DNA of 64,000 nt from Nitrospira sp. (GCA_029194665.1 JARFXO010000004.1:310001-374000), one strand, 5' to 3'; counted from the first letter of the stretch, positions 26,994 to 36,862 are shown. Numbers and translations are program-made. The notes: generated from the sequence alone by a model not told the origin.

Positions 26994-27671
26994 TCAGTTG
27001 GTGACGATGTCGAGTAACTCGACTTCAAAGACCAAGGTGGCTCCCGGTTTGATGGTCGGCGGCGACCCGCCGTCGCCATAGGCCAGATTGGAGGGACAGA
27101 CCAGCCGGCTTTTCCCTCCGACTTTTATCTGTTGAACCCCCTCTGTCCAACACTTAATGACTTTATTCAGCGGAAATGTCGCCGGCTCCCCTCGCTTAAT
27201 GGAACTGTCAAATACCGTCCCATCGGTCAAGGTACCATGGTAATGAACCTTGACCGTATCCGTTGCCTTTGGTGTGGCTCCGGTGCCGGGCTTGATGGTG
27301 GTGATGACGATCCCTGACTCCGTCTTCGTTGCTCCCTTTTCCGAAGCCGCTTTTGCCGTGAATGCAGCGCCTGCTTTCTTCTCACCCTCAGCTGCGACAG
27401 CTACTCGAGACTGTTGCAGCTGCTGAATCTTGGGCCCAAATGTTTGGAGATCAACTTTTTGAGGGCGCTTCAGTACGCCGTCGGTGATGCCGTTTTTGAC
27501 CATGTCGAGCTCGGTCTCGCTTAAGGCAAAGGTCCCCAACGATTGGCTGATGGCCAACCCAAGTGCATACAAGGTTTTCTGATCATCATTTACCGGATCT
27601 AGTGAGGCAGCCGATAGCGGGGTTGTGAGAAGGAAAAACCCTATGGCAAAACATAATAGACGAGATCTCAT
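26994..27671 (-). CDS. FKBP-type peptidyl-prolyl isomerase, exported
   Basis: 225 residues. A signal peptide (LLCFAIGFFLLTTPLSA) precedes a helical dimerisation domain (ALGLAISQSLGTFALSETELDMVKNG, split here by residues 31-56) and a C-terminal FKBP domain: VKVHYHGTLTDGTVFDSS, the bulge FPLNKVIKCW and SRLVCPSNLAYGDGG. This is the FkpA/Mip architecture for a periplasmic foldase. WTEGVQQIKVGGK is the usual hydrophobic pocket segment. A short spacer separates it from the tRNA-Ser gene. Confidence 0.93.
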   Translation of the reverse strand: MRSRLLCFAIGFFLLTTPLSAASLDPVNDDQKTLYALGLAISQSLGTFALSETELDMVKNGITDGVLKRPQKVDLQTFGPKIQQLQQSRVAVAAEGEKKAGAAFTAKAASEKGATKTESGIVITTIKPGTGATPKATDTVKVHYHGTLTDGTVFDSSIKRGEPATFPLNKVIKCWTEGVQQIKVGGKSRLVCPSNLAYGDGGSPPTIKPGATLVFEVELLDIVTN

Positions 27672-27824
27672 GGAGTAGTGGTCCTTTCTTGTGATGAGGT
27701 GTGGGCAAATGTGGTGCGTAAGAATACGATAGGCTTTCCGATCTCACAACAGAAATCTCACCGAAAAAGGTACCGATCAGCGAGGCGAGATTCTATGCTT
27801 CGCGTAAATACGAGCTGATGGCGG

Positions 27825-27917
27825 TGGCGGAGAGGGAGGGATTTGAACCCTCGGTAGAGATTTTGTCCCTACGACGGTTTAGCAAACCGTTGCCTTCGGC
27901 CACTCGGCCACCTCTCC
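27825..27917 (-). tRNA. tRNA-Ser (GCT)
   Basis: The minus strand folds into a class II tRNA: acceptor GGAGAGG with CCTCTCC, the D-arm GGCCGAGTGGCC, an anticodon loop TTGCTAA giving GCT, a long variable arm and T-loop GGTTCAAATCC. The discriminator is G and CCA is encoded (27825-27827). It decodes AGC/AGT serine codons. Confidence 0.95.
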
Positions 27918-28179
27918 ACGTCATCGTTAAAAGGATCACGCCGCATCCACGGCGGAAAGTGTCGCCAGGGCGGGAGTCACCGACGAAGCGGCATCATACC
28001 TCAGCCTAGGGGAAACGTACAAGAGAGGAGTGCTGCTTCAGCTCAATACGACACCTGATCTCCAAACGGTTTTCGATAGGCCTCGTGCTGCCGGCGGTTT
28101 CAGGAGCAACTCGTCCCATTTCATCGACAGACAGGGGTGTCAAAAGATGATGAACGGACGGACGCACGTAGGGACACTT

Positions 28180-28470
28180 CTACGGAGTCTGAGGCGGTTG
28201 TTGCGGGATAGGGGGTTGCCAGGGTGATCGATCATTCCTTGCAGGCCAGGTCATCAGCTCGAAGAATTTTTGCAGGAGGTTCGCCGATTGGACTGCAGTT
28301 ATAGGGTTTTTCTGACATGAGCTAGATTCATCTTCATTGTTCAGAAGCGGGATCGCATAGCGAAGTTCGACATGGCTTGGTCGTACGACACCGCTGAGGG
28401 CCAGCATGTGAAGGGCCTTCCGCTTTTGCCGAGTGCCCTCGATGTACGATCGCAGTTGACGAAGCGGCAT
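28180..28470 (-). CDS. Hypothetical small protein with a strong ribosome binding site
   Basis: 96 residues, not recognised. The start is well supported: GGAGGTGA lies six bases before the ATG. The N-terminal third is basic and helical (RQLRSYIEGTRQKRKAL) and the C-terminus is proline-rich. It may be co-transcribed with the zinc-ribbon gene 40 bp upstream on the same strand. Confidence 0.45.
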   Translation of the reverse strand: MPLRQLRSYIEGTRQKRKALHMLALSGVVRPSHVELRYAIPLLNNEDESSSCQKNPITAVQSANLLQKFFELMTWPARNDRSPWQPPIPQQPPQTP

Positions 28471-28509
28471 ACGGTCACCTCCGATTTCGTTAGCCCAAAC
28501 TGCTCGAAC

Positions 28510-28710
28510 TCAGATCCATAGGACGCTCTTGAAGTCCGTGTCCAGGCTTCGTGGGTGACCGCATTGGCGACAACGAACGAATAGGCTCGAGTCGTCAGGT
28601 GTCCCGGAAACTCGAAGGACAAGTTGGTAGGTCTTTCCCCCACAGAAGGGGCACGCTTTTCCAGGAAGGTTCTGTCGTACAGGTCCCAGTCGGTTGAGTT
28701 GTTTGTCCAT
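28510..28710 (-). CDS. Small zinc-ribbon protein
   Basis: 66 residues from ATG 28710; an in-frame TTG at 28716 is possible. Two Cys-x2-Cys knuckles, CPFCGG at about residues 20-25 and CRQCGHPRS near 48-56, form a likely four-cysteine zinc ribbon. Its function is unknown; such proteins often bind nucleic acids or other proteins. The three-hairpin element at 28873-28952 lies upstream of it. Confidence 0.65.
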   Translation of the reverse strand: MDKQLNRLGPVRQNLPGKACPFCGGKTYQLVLRVSGTPDDSSLFVRCRQCGHPRSLDTDFKSVLWI

Positions 28711-28872
28711 TATCAACCCCCAATCCGTTCGCTATTTTGTGATCGGTCCGGTATCAGAATAGGCCTATCCCCGGTGCGACGGAAATACCGTGAATGTATG
28801 CTCATATTGAGCCAAAGAGGACTGATCGATCGTGGCTGCACCATAGTCGTCACCGGGAGAGGCAAAAAACTA

Positions 28873-28952
28873 GGTGAAGGTAGATTTCTTCTGGAGGGAG
28901 AAGAAATCTCTTACTGCTCGCAGGTGGGCATCCGCGAGCAGCTACCTTCACC
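28873..28952. repeat. Perfect three-way-junction (nested hairpin) element
   Basis: Three perfect stems fit in 80 bp. The outer stem GGTGAAGGTAG (28873-28883) pairs with CTACCTTCACC (28942-28952). Inside, AGATTTCTTCT (28882-28892) pairs with AGAAGAAATCT (28899-28909) across GGAGGG, and CTGCTCGC (28914-28921) pairs with GCGAGCAG (28934-28941). The outer and first inner stems share two bases, so a coaxial junction is expected. It may be a structured RNA, a transposon-related single-strand structure or a protein-binding site; nothing here decides which. Confidence 0.75.
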
Positions 28953-29036
28953 CAGGTATTATTCCATCAAATGCTCTTGCTCATGACAAGCTCGTAGTTG
29001 TCCTAGTCTGACGGCCGCTGAACGTTGGAGTTACTG

Positions 29037-29393
29037 TCACGCGCGAATCATGATTTGTCCGTCCACCTTCGCTGATGCCGGCAAGGGGTTTTCTGCGGAC
29101 CCCACGAACTGCCGGAGCCGCGCTTGGTCCGTCGGTGAAACAAGAAGCAGGTCGAGCTTGATCCACTCATTCTTGACCCACTGAACCTCCGCCAGTTCGA
29201 TCGCGCTATACGCGTTGTCCTCGGGAAACCACAGGCGGAGTTTGACATAATCTCCAGGCCGTAGCTTTTCAGGATTTAGGATGACCGGATGAGAAGACGA
29301 TAATTCATACACACAACCATCGCCCCTCAAACCGTCGTGTCCCGTTGAAAGCATACAATCGATCCCAATTTTTGATAGGAGTCCTGCAGGCAT
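29037..29393 (-). CDS. PilZ-like domain protein, putative
   Basis: 118 residues from ATG 29393, chosen because GAGAGGAG lies just upstream; a longer frame extends to 29432. The body (LSSSHPVILNPEKLRPGDYVKL split by short loops, then LAEVQWVKNEWIKLDLL) has the beta-barrel rhythm of PilZ domains. The RxxxR and D/NxSxxG c-di-GMP motifs are not clearly present, so it may be a non-binding PilZ relative. The assignment is tentative. Confidence 0.5.
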   Translation of the reverse strand: MPAGLLSKIGIDCMLSTGHDGLRGDGCVYELSSSHPVILNPEKLRPGDYVKLRLWFPEDNAYSAIELAEVQWVKNEWIKLDLLLVSPTDQARLRQFVGSAENPLPASAKVDGQIMIRA

Positions 29394-29652
29394 GCTCGCT
29401 CCTCTCGTAAAAAATCTGAACAGTGAGAACACCGTAATACAGGAGTGAGAGTGAGGGCTACTATCCTGGCAGGTGGAAAGACCTCACTAAAGAGGCATTC
29501 GCCGTGATTCTCGTATATTGCAGAGTGAAGCACGCCACGTGCCCATAAACATTTTAAAAACTAATGCTTTATAAATCTCATCTGATGTTTGGGGCCTTGC
29601 TGTAATCATGTAATCCGTTTTTATCTCCTTGTCGGCAACCAGATGACATCGG

Positions 29653-29666
29653 TTGGGCTAGCTCGC
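29653..29666. repeat. Orphan copy of the IS1634-like element tip
   Basis: GTTGGGCTAGCTCG here is identical to the right tip of the IS plus three flanking bases at 33915-33928. It stands 42 bp outside the left end and suggests an earlier insertion or rearrangement at the same spot. Confidence 0.5.
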
Positions 29667-29776
29667 CTTTGTTGCATCTGATTAGAGCGAATGATCATAA
29701 CCTTCCGGCTAGCCCAACTTCCGCAGTTCGCGATGTCAGAGTGAGGGATTTCAATGGGTTGTGCAAAAAGTCGGCA

Positions 29777-30947
29777 CTACACCGGGGTGGCCATCGCAAG
29801 TGGCGGCGTCAGCCGCAATCGGTGTGGCAAGTCCAGGCCCAACCGGTCGAGCAAGGCGGCCTGGGCGTGATCCGGCCGCACCACGCAGCGCAGCCGGACC
29901 TCCCGCCATCCGTCCTCGGCAACACCACATCGGTGCTCGGAATGGTCCGGAGTTCTTCTAAGATCGTGCGCGGACTGTGGCCCAGCCCAGCCCGCTGTTG
30001 CCACTGTTCCAGGGTCTTCCACAGCACATAGGCCAAGAAGCACACCAGAATGTGAGCCTGGACCCGATCCGCTCGTTGATGCCAGATGGGACGCAGGGCC
30101 AAGTCGCTTTTCTGAATCCGGAAGGCGGCTTCGGCGTCGGCGAGTTGGACATAGGTGCGCCACAAGTCCTCCGGACTCCAGTCCGGAATGTTGGTGCGGA
30201 GCACATAGCAGCCGTCGCTGACGCGAGCCCAGTCGTCCCATTCCGGCCGGCTGGTCCACGTCACCCGAAGACCCGACGCGGTGGTCGGGTCTGCCACCAC
30301 GTCGATCACGTACCGCCCGGCGGCACGGGGATTGTGCGCGAGGAGTCGGCCGATCTGTCGCTCGATGGGGCCCCGCTCCAGGGGACGGCGCGCCCGACTG
30401 AGTCGTCGGGCCAAACGGGCCACCCCGCTCTCAATGCGCTGCCCGAAGCGCGTGTGCATCGCCCGCTCCTTCTCGCGCCGCTCGACGGATCGGACCAGCA
30501 GGAACGTTTCGGCGCCCTCGGGCCCGAGGCAGGTCTTCGCGTCCACGCCCTCCCGCACCGTCGTCCAGTCGCGCTCGTCGGTCAGCGCCCGGGCCCACTT
30601 GCGCAACTCACTCTTGGGCGTCCCGAGCAGATACCGGCGCCCGCTGGCCCGCAGCCAGGCCAGATTCTCTTCGCTCGTCATGCCCCGATCCATCACCCAG
30701 ATCCGCTGCGCGAGCCCATAGCGAGCTTCCATCGTCCCCACGATCTCCTCGACCGTCGTCACGTCGGTGCGGTTGCCGGCGAAGACCTCATAGCCCAGGG
30801 GCAGCCCCTCCCGCGTGACCACCAAGGCGATGCAGACTTGCTTGCAGTCGGGCCGATGATCCCGGCTGTAGCCCCGGTGTGCTAACGGATTCGCGGCCGC
30901 CGGCCCTTCGAAGTAGGTGCTCGTCACGTCATCGAGCAGCAGAAAAT
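29777..30947 (-). pseudogene. IS1634-like transposase, C-terminal part
   Basis: The translated frame carries [18 protein letters not shown] and [17 protein letters not shown], the first DDE aspartate region of this family, then [14 protein letters not shown] (second D) and the [18 protein letters not shown] segment with the catalytic Glu. About residue 385 onward the frame shifts (near 29920-29935) into [17 protein letters not shown], which ends at 29777. The N-terminal third is separated by the nested IS21 element. It cannot make a whole transposase. Confidence 0.85.
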
Positions 30948-30983
30948 TGCCCCAGTTATGGTCATCGAAAATTCCCCACCCCG

Positions 30984-31775
30984 TTAGGTTGTCGTTGACG
31001 CTTCTTCGACCCGCACAAGTCCGGCTTTGAGTTTCTCCTTCAGCCGGTAGGAATGGCCCCGGATGTTGATGGTGATCGCGTGGTGGAGCACCCGATCCAG
31101 GATCGCAGTCGCCAGCACCCGGTCGCCAAACACCTCGCCCCAAGCCCCGAAACTCTGGTTACTGGTCAAAATCATCGGCCCCTTCTCATAGCGGCGTGAG
31201 ATGAGCTGAAAGAACAAGTTGGCCCCGGTGCGGTCAATGGGCAGATAGCCGATCTCATCAATGATCAGCAACCGGGGAATGGTATAGAGCTTCAGCTTGT
31301 CCTCCAGCCGATTCTCCGTGAGCGCCCGAGTCAGCGTAGCGATCATGGCGGCGGCTGTCGTGAACAACACCCGATAGCCCTGGGCAATGGCTTGCAGCCC
31401 TAGCCCGATGGCCAGGTGACTTTTGCCCACACCGGGCGGCCACCCTATCGCAAGATCACGACATTCTCGCCGTGCTCGATGAAGTGGCAGGTCGCCACCT
31501 GCTGAATCTGCTTCTTATCCAACGAACTGGTAGCTGAAGTCGAAGACCTCCAGACTCTTGACGAATGGAAATCGCGCCAAACTCGTCCGCATCGCAATGT
31601 TCTTCGCGGTCTTGGACGCGACTTCTTCGCCGAGCACCTGGTCGAGGAAGTCGGCATAGGGCAGCTCCTTGACGGCCGCTTCTTGTAAGAGGGCCTCCAG
31701 CCACCGCTCCCGACTCTTCAAGAGCCGTAGGCGCGTGAGTTGGTCACGGAGCCGTTCCAGTTGCGCCGCGTTCAT
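30984..31775 (-). pseudogene. istB: IS21 helper ATPase IstB, frameshifted
   Basis: The N-terminal segment (start ATG 31775, RLRLLKSRERWLEALLQEA) runs to a frame break near 31530, continues as DKKQIQQVATCHFIEHGENV and breaks again near 31440, just before the Walker A PPGVGKSHLA. The remaining domain has Walker B LLIIDEIGYLP and the sensor segment [14 protein letters not shown], ending at 30984. Two frameshifts around the P-loop make it non-functional. In intact elements IstB assists the IstA transposase. Confidence 0.88.
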
Positions 31776-33039
31776 GGCCGCCCCTCCTGCGACGCCGTGC
31801 GCTCACACACCGCCTCGTACCAGGCCAGATCCCGCACTTCGACCTCCGGCAAGGCATCGGGGCGAGGGGACCGATCGCTCACCGTGGACCGACGGTGGCG
31901 GGCGAGACGCGCACTGGCTCCAGGGCCGTGCTCGGGCTGGATTCGGAATTGGTGCTGGCCCGGGAGCACCGGGTGCGTCGCGATCTCTTGGTCACGGTGA
32001 AAGATGTGGACCGTGTCCCCCGTCGTTGCACTTCAACCCGCTGACCAATGAGCCGGAAGGGCACGGAGTAGCGGTTCGTCGCCAGGCTGACCAAATAGTC
32101 CTCGGCCACGATCCGTGAGACGCGCGCCTCCTGCTGGAAGGCGCGCTGGTCCGCCAGCGGGACCAGGTGGTTGCGTTCTCGCGCAAACCGGACGAGTGGC
32201 TCCTCATGCGTCGTGCCATGGATGCGGCGGTCGGCAATTGTCGCGGTCCATTCGTCAAGTTGGGTTTGAAAGTCCACCAGATCGACAAACGTTCGTCCCG
32301 GCAGAAAGTTCCGTTTCAGATATTTCACGCCGGATTCGACCTTACCCTTGGTCTGGGCCCGATAGGGCCGACACACGCGCGGCTCAAAGCCCCAATAGTC
32401 GGCGAAGGCTTTGAAGGTGGGATTCCAGAGCCGCCGCCCCGTCTCATCCGCATAACAGACGGTTCGCGGTCGGTCATACAGATGCTCTCGCGTGTGGCCA
32501 CCGAAATGCGCAAAAGCCCGTTCATGGGCCTCGAGAAACTGCGCCAGCCGCTCATCGGCACAGGCGTAATAGAACCCACGTCGGCTGAACCCCAACGTCA
32601 ACACGAACACGTGCACCACCGTCGGGCCGGCGCGGAAGGGCACGGTGGCTTGGCCCCAATCAATCTGACTCTGCTGGCCCGGCGGTGTCTCAAAGCGGAG
32701 GAGGGCCCGCTCCGCCTGCAGCTGACCCTCACGCAGCGGCGCCACCCCTCGCTTCACCGTCTCATAACTGCCGATGTACTCGTGGCTCGCTCGCAGTTCC
32801 TGATAGAGAATCCGCGCCGAATAATTAACCTGCGACGCACGGGTCCGCACAAAGTCGGCATGGGCGGTCAGCAGCGTCTCCGTCATCGCCGCTCGGCGAT
32901 AGGGTTGCCACGTCGTCTGCTGCAGACTGCGCCGCACGGTCTTCCGATCCAGGTCCAACCGCCGCGCAATCCCTGAAATGGATCCCCGCTCTTCATGACG
33001 CAACCGTCGAATCTCCGCCCACCGCTCTTGATCCACCAT
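31772..33039 (-). pseudogene. istA: IS21 transposase IstA, frameshifted
   Basis: It begins at ATG 33039 (GGGAGG upstream; a longer frame starts at 33294). A helix-turn-helix (SISGIARRLDLDRKTVRR) is followed by the DDE integrase core: QIDWGQATVPF, YADETGRRLWNP and the RPYRAQTKGKVESGVKYL stretch that supplies the Glu. Near 32012-32018 one base is missing, so the true continuation DTVHIFHRDQEI lies in another frame that ends at 31772 and overlaps istB by 4 bp. The element is immobile unless helped in trans. Confidence 0.88.
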
Positions 33040-33391
33040 ACATACCTCCCGAGTGTGGTCTACCTGGGACGGTATGATCGTTGTCTCCTTGCTATCGTCA
33101 AGTTCCATCACATCCCTCCTTCGGTGAGAGGGTGGGGATGAATTCATTGACCAGTATCTGGGGATTATTGCGGGGCTTGACAAGCAGATCATAGTCCAAC
33201 GCGAACAGCTCCCGGGTCGGGCCACCACTGCGATCCAGCGGATCGGGGGCAGCTCCACCACGCGATCACCATCAACATCCAGGTCAGCCGGCACCGGCGA
33301 GCAGAAACTCCAGCCGGACTTGTGCCGGTCGGAAGCGTCAACGACAACTCACTCGGGGTTCACACAATTTTCGAGGACCATAACTGGGGCA

Positions 33392-33776
33392 TCGTGACCC
33401 TTGACGCTTCCCGGCCCGCTGGCAGCAGCGCCGCCAACGCGGTGTCCAACCGCAAGGCGCGCCACAGCGTCCAGCCCAGCCACACATCGCCGAAGCGGCG
33501 GTTGCGTTCCAGCCGCACCTGATCCAGCCGGACCGGAACGACCGTTTCCTCCGCCGTCTCCGGTGTGAACAGATCCGGTTGTGTGACCCCTCCGACGAGC
33601 ACCTGAGCCAGCGCTCTCGCACGGGCACAGCCTTGGGCATCCAATTCGCCCAACTGTGCCACCGTTTGCTGGACGACCCGGCGGCCCATCCGCACCGAGC
33701 GGACCAACCGCCAATACGTATGAATCTTGCCATCCTTGCGGCGTGTCGTATGGCGCAGATACATCCTGCGTTCCAT
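33392..33776 (-). pseudogene. IS1634-like transposase, N-terminal part
   Basis: Starts at 33776 with MERRMYLRHTTRRKDG and continues through YWRLVRSVRMGRRVVQQT and GDVWLGWTLWRAL, then runs into the IS21 end near 33391. These are the N-terminal features of IS1634-type transposases. The rest of the protein is on the far side of the nested element. Confidence 0.8.
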
Positions 33777-33989
33777 ATGGACTGAGCGCCCCGTTCACGT
33801 CAATGGGGTTGGTCGGCACTACATCGTGGTTTCACGTAGGTGGTCTTAAGTCTGTCGCGGGGTTGCGCGAACGCAGAGGGCGAAAAAAGACTCCGAGGTG
33901 ACCGAACTGCGGAAGTTGGGCTAGCTCGGCTGCCGGCCTGTCAGCGAGCCCGAACCGACCTGTTCGTACTAAACCTTTTCGACAGACCT

Positions 33990-34017
33990 GTCCTGAGCCA
34001 ATCGGATGGCTCAGGAC
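33990..34017. repeat. Perfect 11-bp hairpin with TCGACAG/CTCAGGAC-type repeat
   Basis: GTCCTGAGCCA pairs perfectly with TGGCTCAGGAC across ATCGGA. It lies 34 bp past the stop of the minus-strand heme protein gene. It has no T-run and the preceding TTTTCGACAGACCTGTCC looks like a dispersed repeat, so it may be either an mRNA 3' structure or a REP-like element. Confidence 0.6.
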
Positions 34018-34050
34018 AAGGGGGAATATCGAGAAACGGGACGCTCTACT

Positions 34051-34638
34051 CTAAAGGTTCAGCGGGACCATGATCATGATGGCGCCCATCACGTCATTCT
34101 GCTTGAAATCGTGCCTCGGACTATCCTGATGCGCGTTGTGGCATCCGATGCAAGCTTGCGAAACAGCCCTGTCGGCATAGATGGCCATAAGATACGAGTC
34201 CGGTCCGTTCATGACCACTTCGGTGTACGGACGATTCGGGTTCTGTTGGGTTGACATCAGGCCCCTTTGCTCAGATTCGGATTTTGGCCCGTTCTGCTTG
34301 TTGATGGGCCAGAGACTGATGAGCTTATAGCCGACTTTAGCCTTCGAATTGACCGATAGGCGAGCGGTTTCCTGTAGAAATTGGGCTGGAAGGGGCAAAC
34401 TTTTTTCAGAGCGCCAATTCTCTGACGCAACCGCAGCGCCTTTCGCTTGCATCCGCTCTACAACATGCTCCGCATAAAACGTGCGGTTTGACTGGATCAC
34501 GGCATATAACATATCCGCCACCTTCTCAGCAGGAATGCCCCCGGCATCCTTGGCGCCGGACGATACTCCCACATAGACAACAGACGTAAAAAAAAGTAGT
34601 AATGCGGTTCCCAGCACCAAGCTCTTCCTGATCATCAT
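34051..34638 (-). CDS. Tll0287-like (DUF3365) periplasmic c-type heme protein
   Basis: 195 residues. A signal segment (VLGTALLLFFTSVVYVGV) anchors or exports the protein. The Tll0287-like sensor fold follows, with VADMLYAVIQSNRTFY and KLISLWPINKQN. A single c-heme site CIGCH lies near residue 163, followed by NAHQDSP, where the family typically keeps its heme-domain turn. Members are periplasmic heme-binding sensor or redox proteins. It faces away from hpnH. AAGGGAG lies upstream of the start (ATGATG). Confidence 0.85.
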   Translation of the reverse strand: MMIRKSLVLGTALLLFFTSVVYVGVSSGAKDAGGIPAEKVADMLYAVIQSNRTFYAEHVVERMQAKGAAVASENWRSEKSLPLPAQFLQETARLSVNSKAKVGYKLISLWPINKQNGPKSESEQRGLMSTQQNPNRPYTEVVMNGPDSYLMAIYADRAVSQACIGCHNAHQDSPRHDFKQNDVMGAIMIMVPLNL

Positions 34639-35050
34639 GGGCTCTCCCTTCCGTTAAGAGGTTGATGGCCTGAATATTCCTCGACGAGGATGTGCTCCCC
34701 CTGGCCTGGTTGACCTGAGGGTATCGCACACCAGAATCTGAATGATTGTCCATCGACGTTTGAACAGGTGGTAGACAAGAAAGGATGGCTGCAGAGGAGC
34801 GGAATACGTCTCATACCCACCTCAGGGATGGGAACGCTGGGAATTCGGTCGGGCTGACGGTAGCAGAAAACCTGATACGGGGACAAGTAGACGCACACCA
34901 CTCTTGCTTTGACTTACTCTTTCGAAATTGACGCGCTCTGAGCAGGATGCTAGAATCCCAAAGTTCTTGCGCCTCCAGCACGGCTGTGTCTCGCCGTTGT
35001 CCATACAGGTAAGGGTCGCAAAAAAACACAGAGCGAATTAGGAGAACGGA

Positions 35051-36067
35051 ATGGCTGTTCCGATTTCCCAGATGTATACCGTGGCGAAGTATGTGCTCTC
35101 ACAGAAGCTGAAGGGAGTGAAGCGATATCCCTTGGTTCTGATGCTTGAGCCGCTCTTTCGGTGCAACCTGGCTTGCGCCGGTTGCGGGAAGATTCAGTAT
35201 CCCGACCATGTGCTCGATAAGCGGTTGACCCCCGAGCAGTGCTGGACAGCGGCCGAGGAATGCGGGGCGCCGATGGTGAGCATTCCGGGAGGAGAACCGC
35301 TTATCCATCCTGAAATCGCCCAGATCGTACAGGGGCTAGTGGATCGAAAAAAATACATCTATCTCTGTACGAATGCTATTCTCTTGGAGCGGAAGTTGGA
35401 AGAGTACAAACCATCCAAGTACCTGACCTTCAGCGTCCATATGGACGGGCTTAAGGACGAGCACGATTTGGCGGTCTGTCGCGACGGAGTCTATGACGTG
35501 GCGGTCAAGGCCATCAAAGCGGCGCTCAAACGAGGCCATCGGGTGACGACCAACACCACCTTGTTCGACGACGCGAACCCGGAGCGGGTCAGAAAATTTT
35601 TCGATGACATGATGGCGCTGGGTGTTGAAGGTATGACCATCTCCCCGGGGTATAGTTATCAAAAGGCTCCCGATCAGCAACATTTCTTGAAGCGAGCGCG
35701 GACTCAGGAGCTCTTCTCCAAGATTCTTGCTCGCCCCAAGGCTGGTTGGCAGTTCAATCAATCCCCGCTGTTCTTGGATTTTCTCATGGGTCGACGTGAA
35801 TACCAATGCACTCCTTGGGGCAATCCGACCTACAACGTGTTTGGATGGCAGAAGCCCTGCTATCTGCTGCAAGAGGGATATACAAAAACATTCCGGGAAC
35901 TCATGGAGTCGACGGAGTGGGAAAACTATGGAACGGGCCGAAACGAGAAATGCGCCGATTGCATGGTCCATTGCGGCTATGAGGCCTCGGCTGTTGAGGA
36001 TACGTTTAGTACCGTGTCGGGATTTGCACGGACTGCCAAGCTGACGCTGATGCCTACATCTCGTTAA
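35051..36067 (+). CDS. hpnH: HpnH-type radical SAM adenosylhopene synthase
   Basis: 338 residues. The radical SAM cluster motif is C38-N-L-A-C42-A-G-C45, the Cx3Cx2C pattern. VSIPGGEPLIHPE is the usual GGE motif that orients SAM. The C-terminal part (CTPWGNPTYNVFGWQKPCYL and KCADCMVHCGYEASA) matches the HpnH-associated cysteine-rich domain. The enzyme adds adenosine to diploptene in the first step to extended hopanoids. GGAGAACGG precedes the ATG. The rest of the hopanoid pathway is not in the window. Confidence 0.9.
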   Translation: MAVPISQMYTVAKYVLSQKLKGVKRYPLVLMLEPLFRCNLACAGCGKIQYPDHVLDKRLTPEQCWTAAEECGAPMVSIPGGEPLIHPEIAQIVQGLVDRKKYIYLCTNAILLERKLEEYKPSKYLTFSVHMDGLKDEHDLAVCRDGVYDVAVKAIKAALKRGHRVTTNTTLFDDANPERVRKFFDDMMALGVEGMTISPGYSYQKAPDQQHFLKRARTQELFSKILARPKAGWQFNQSPLFLDFLMGRREYQCTPWGNPTYNVFGWQKPCYLLQEGYTKTFRELMESTEWENYGTGRNEKCADCMVHCGYEASAVEDTFSTVSGFARTAKLTLMPTSR

Positions 36068-36142
36068 TCGTTCAACGTTAACCGCAATCCTCGCAACTTT
36101 TTTCGTTTCACGAATAACGATTTACGGTTACCGGCCTCCCCC

Positions 36143-36535
36143 ATGACTGACACCAAAAACCACAGGTTGACCAATCTCGGTTCTCTTGAAGGGCGAGTGT
36201 TCAAACCAGCCTCTGCGGCGGAAACAATGGAAGCCGTCGAGCTCGCGTTCGACTATCGTGGGGATGTGACCTTGACGTTAGGATCAGGCGAGTCGGTGGC
36301 CGGATATCTCTTCAATCGTCAAGCGGCAGGCGACGATCCTTACCTCGAATTGTTTCCCGTCGATCAGCCGAGTCCTCAGCGCATTTCCTACCGATCCATC
36401 GAGAGCATCGCGTTTACCGGCCAAGACACTGCGAACGGCAAGTCGTGGGAGGCTTGGGTCTCGAAGAAAGACTCCGAGCGTCGAGCAGAAGCTGCAAAGA
36501 TTGAGGCGGCTGCGCGTACGAAGGGCTATCTCTAA
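36143..36535 (+). CDS. Conserved-looking hypothetical protein
   Basis: 130 residues, not recognised. It consists of a beta-rich middle (VELAFDYRGDVTLTLGSGESVAGYLF, residues about 31-56, reminiscent of small LSm-like barrels) and an ending rich in Lys/Arg/Glu/Ala helix. It follows hpnH by 75 bp on the same strand, so it may be part of the same transcript. Confidence 0.5.
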   Translation: MTDTKNHRLTNLGSLEGRVFKPASAAETMEAVELAFDYRGDVTLTLGSGESVAGYLFNRQAAGDDPYLELFPVDQPSPQRISYRSIESIAFTGQDTANGKSWEAWVSKKDSERRAEAAKIEAAARTKGYL

Positions 36536-36862
36536 GTTCTTCTCCATTCTTCTTCGGTTGATCCCGATACTTTCGCGGAAGAAATCAGCTTTCCATCACA
36601 TGGGCCAAGGCTATGCGCTTCAACTTTTAAACGTCCCCTCACCGATCGTGAGGCCGGTTCCTCGTGCCACGCATTCCTCAGTCTCAGCCCGCCCTGCGAC
36701 CGTCGTCGAAAACCAAACGGCTCTACGTCCGGATTGAAGGGCCAGCCGTTTCGTTGACAAAGATTTGAGTGCTGTGCTAGAAACCTGTGCCCGAATGTAG
36801 AGTGCTCGTTGTACTGAGCGAGCACGACCTCGAAGGAGCAAACGACGAGTCAGCGATCTAGT
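36536..36862. other. Intergenic region without a supported gene
   Basis: No gene, hairpin or promoter stands out in these 327 bp. Short frames here have low-complexity translations. Confidence 0.4.

Larger units (their letters stand above)
30948..33391 (-). mobile_element. Nested IS21-family insertion sequence
   Basis: 2444 bp bounded by inverted ends TGCCCCAGTTATGGTC (30948 onward and its complement ending at 33391), continuing imperfectly for about 55 bp with GTTGTCGTTGACGCTTC repeats inside. It encodes istA and istB in the usual order on the minus strand, both frameshifted. It interrupts the IS1634-like transposase. No target-site duplication is visible on the flanks, consistent with later deletion. 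Confidence 0.85.
29708..33925 (-). mobile_element. IS1634-like insertion sequence remnant, split by an IS21-family element
   Basis: The ends are inverted copies of GCTAGCCCAACTTCCGCAG, continuing to TTCG (29708-29730 and 33903-33925). The inside holds a minus-strand IS4-superfamily transposase broken into an N-terminal part (33392-33776) and a C-terminal part (29777-30947) by a second element. The two parts do not join: roughly 85 residues expected before the DVTSTYFEG motif are missing, so a deletion accompanied or followed the insertion. No target duplication is evident. Confidence 0.8.

Noticed and set aside
29977-30885. Plus-strand frame of 302 codons
   Set aside because: It is antisense to the IS1634-like transposase and has no domain; the frame is open because of the high G+C content.
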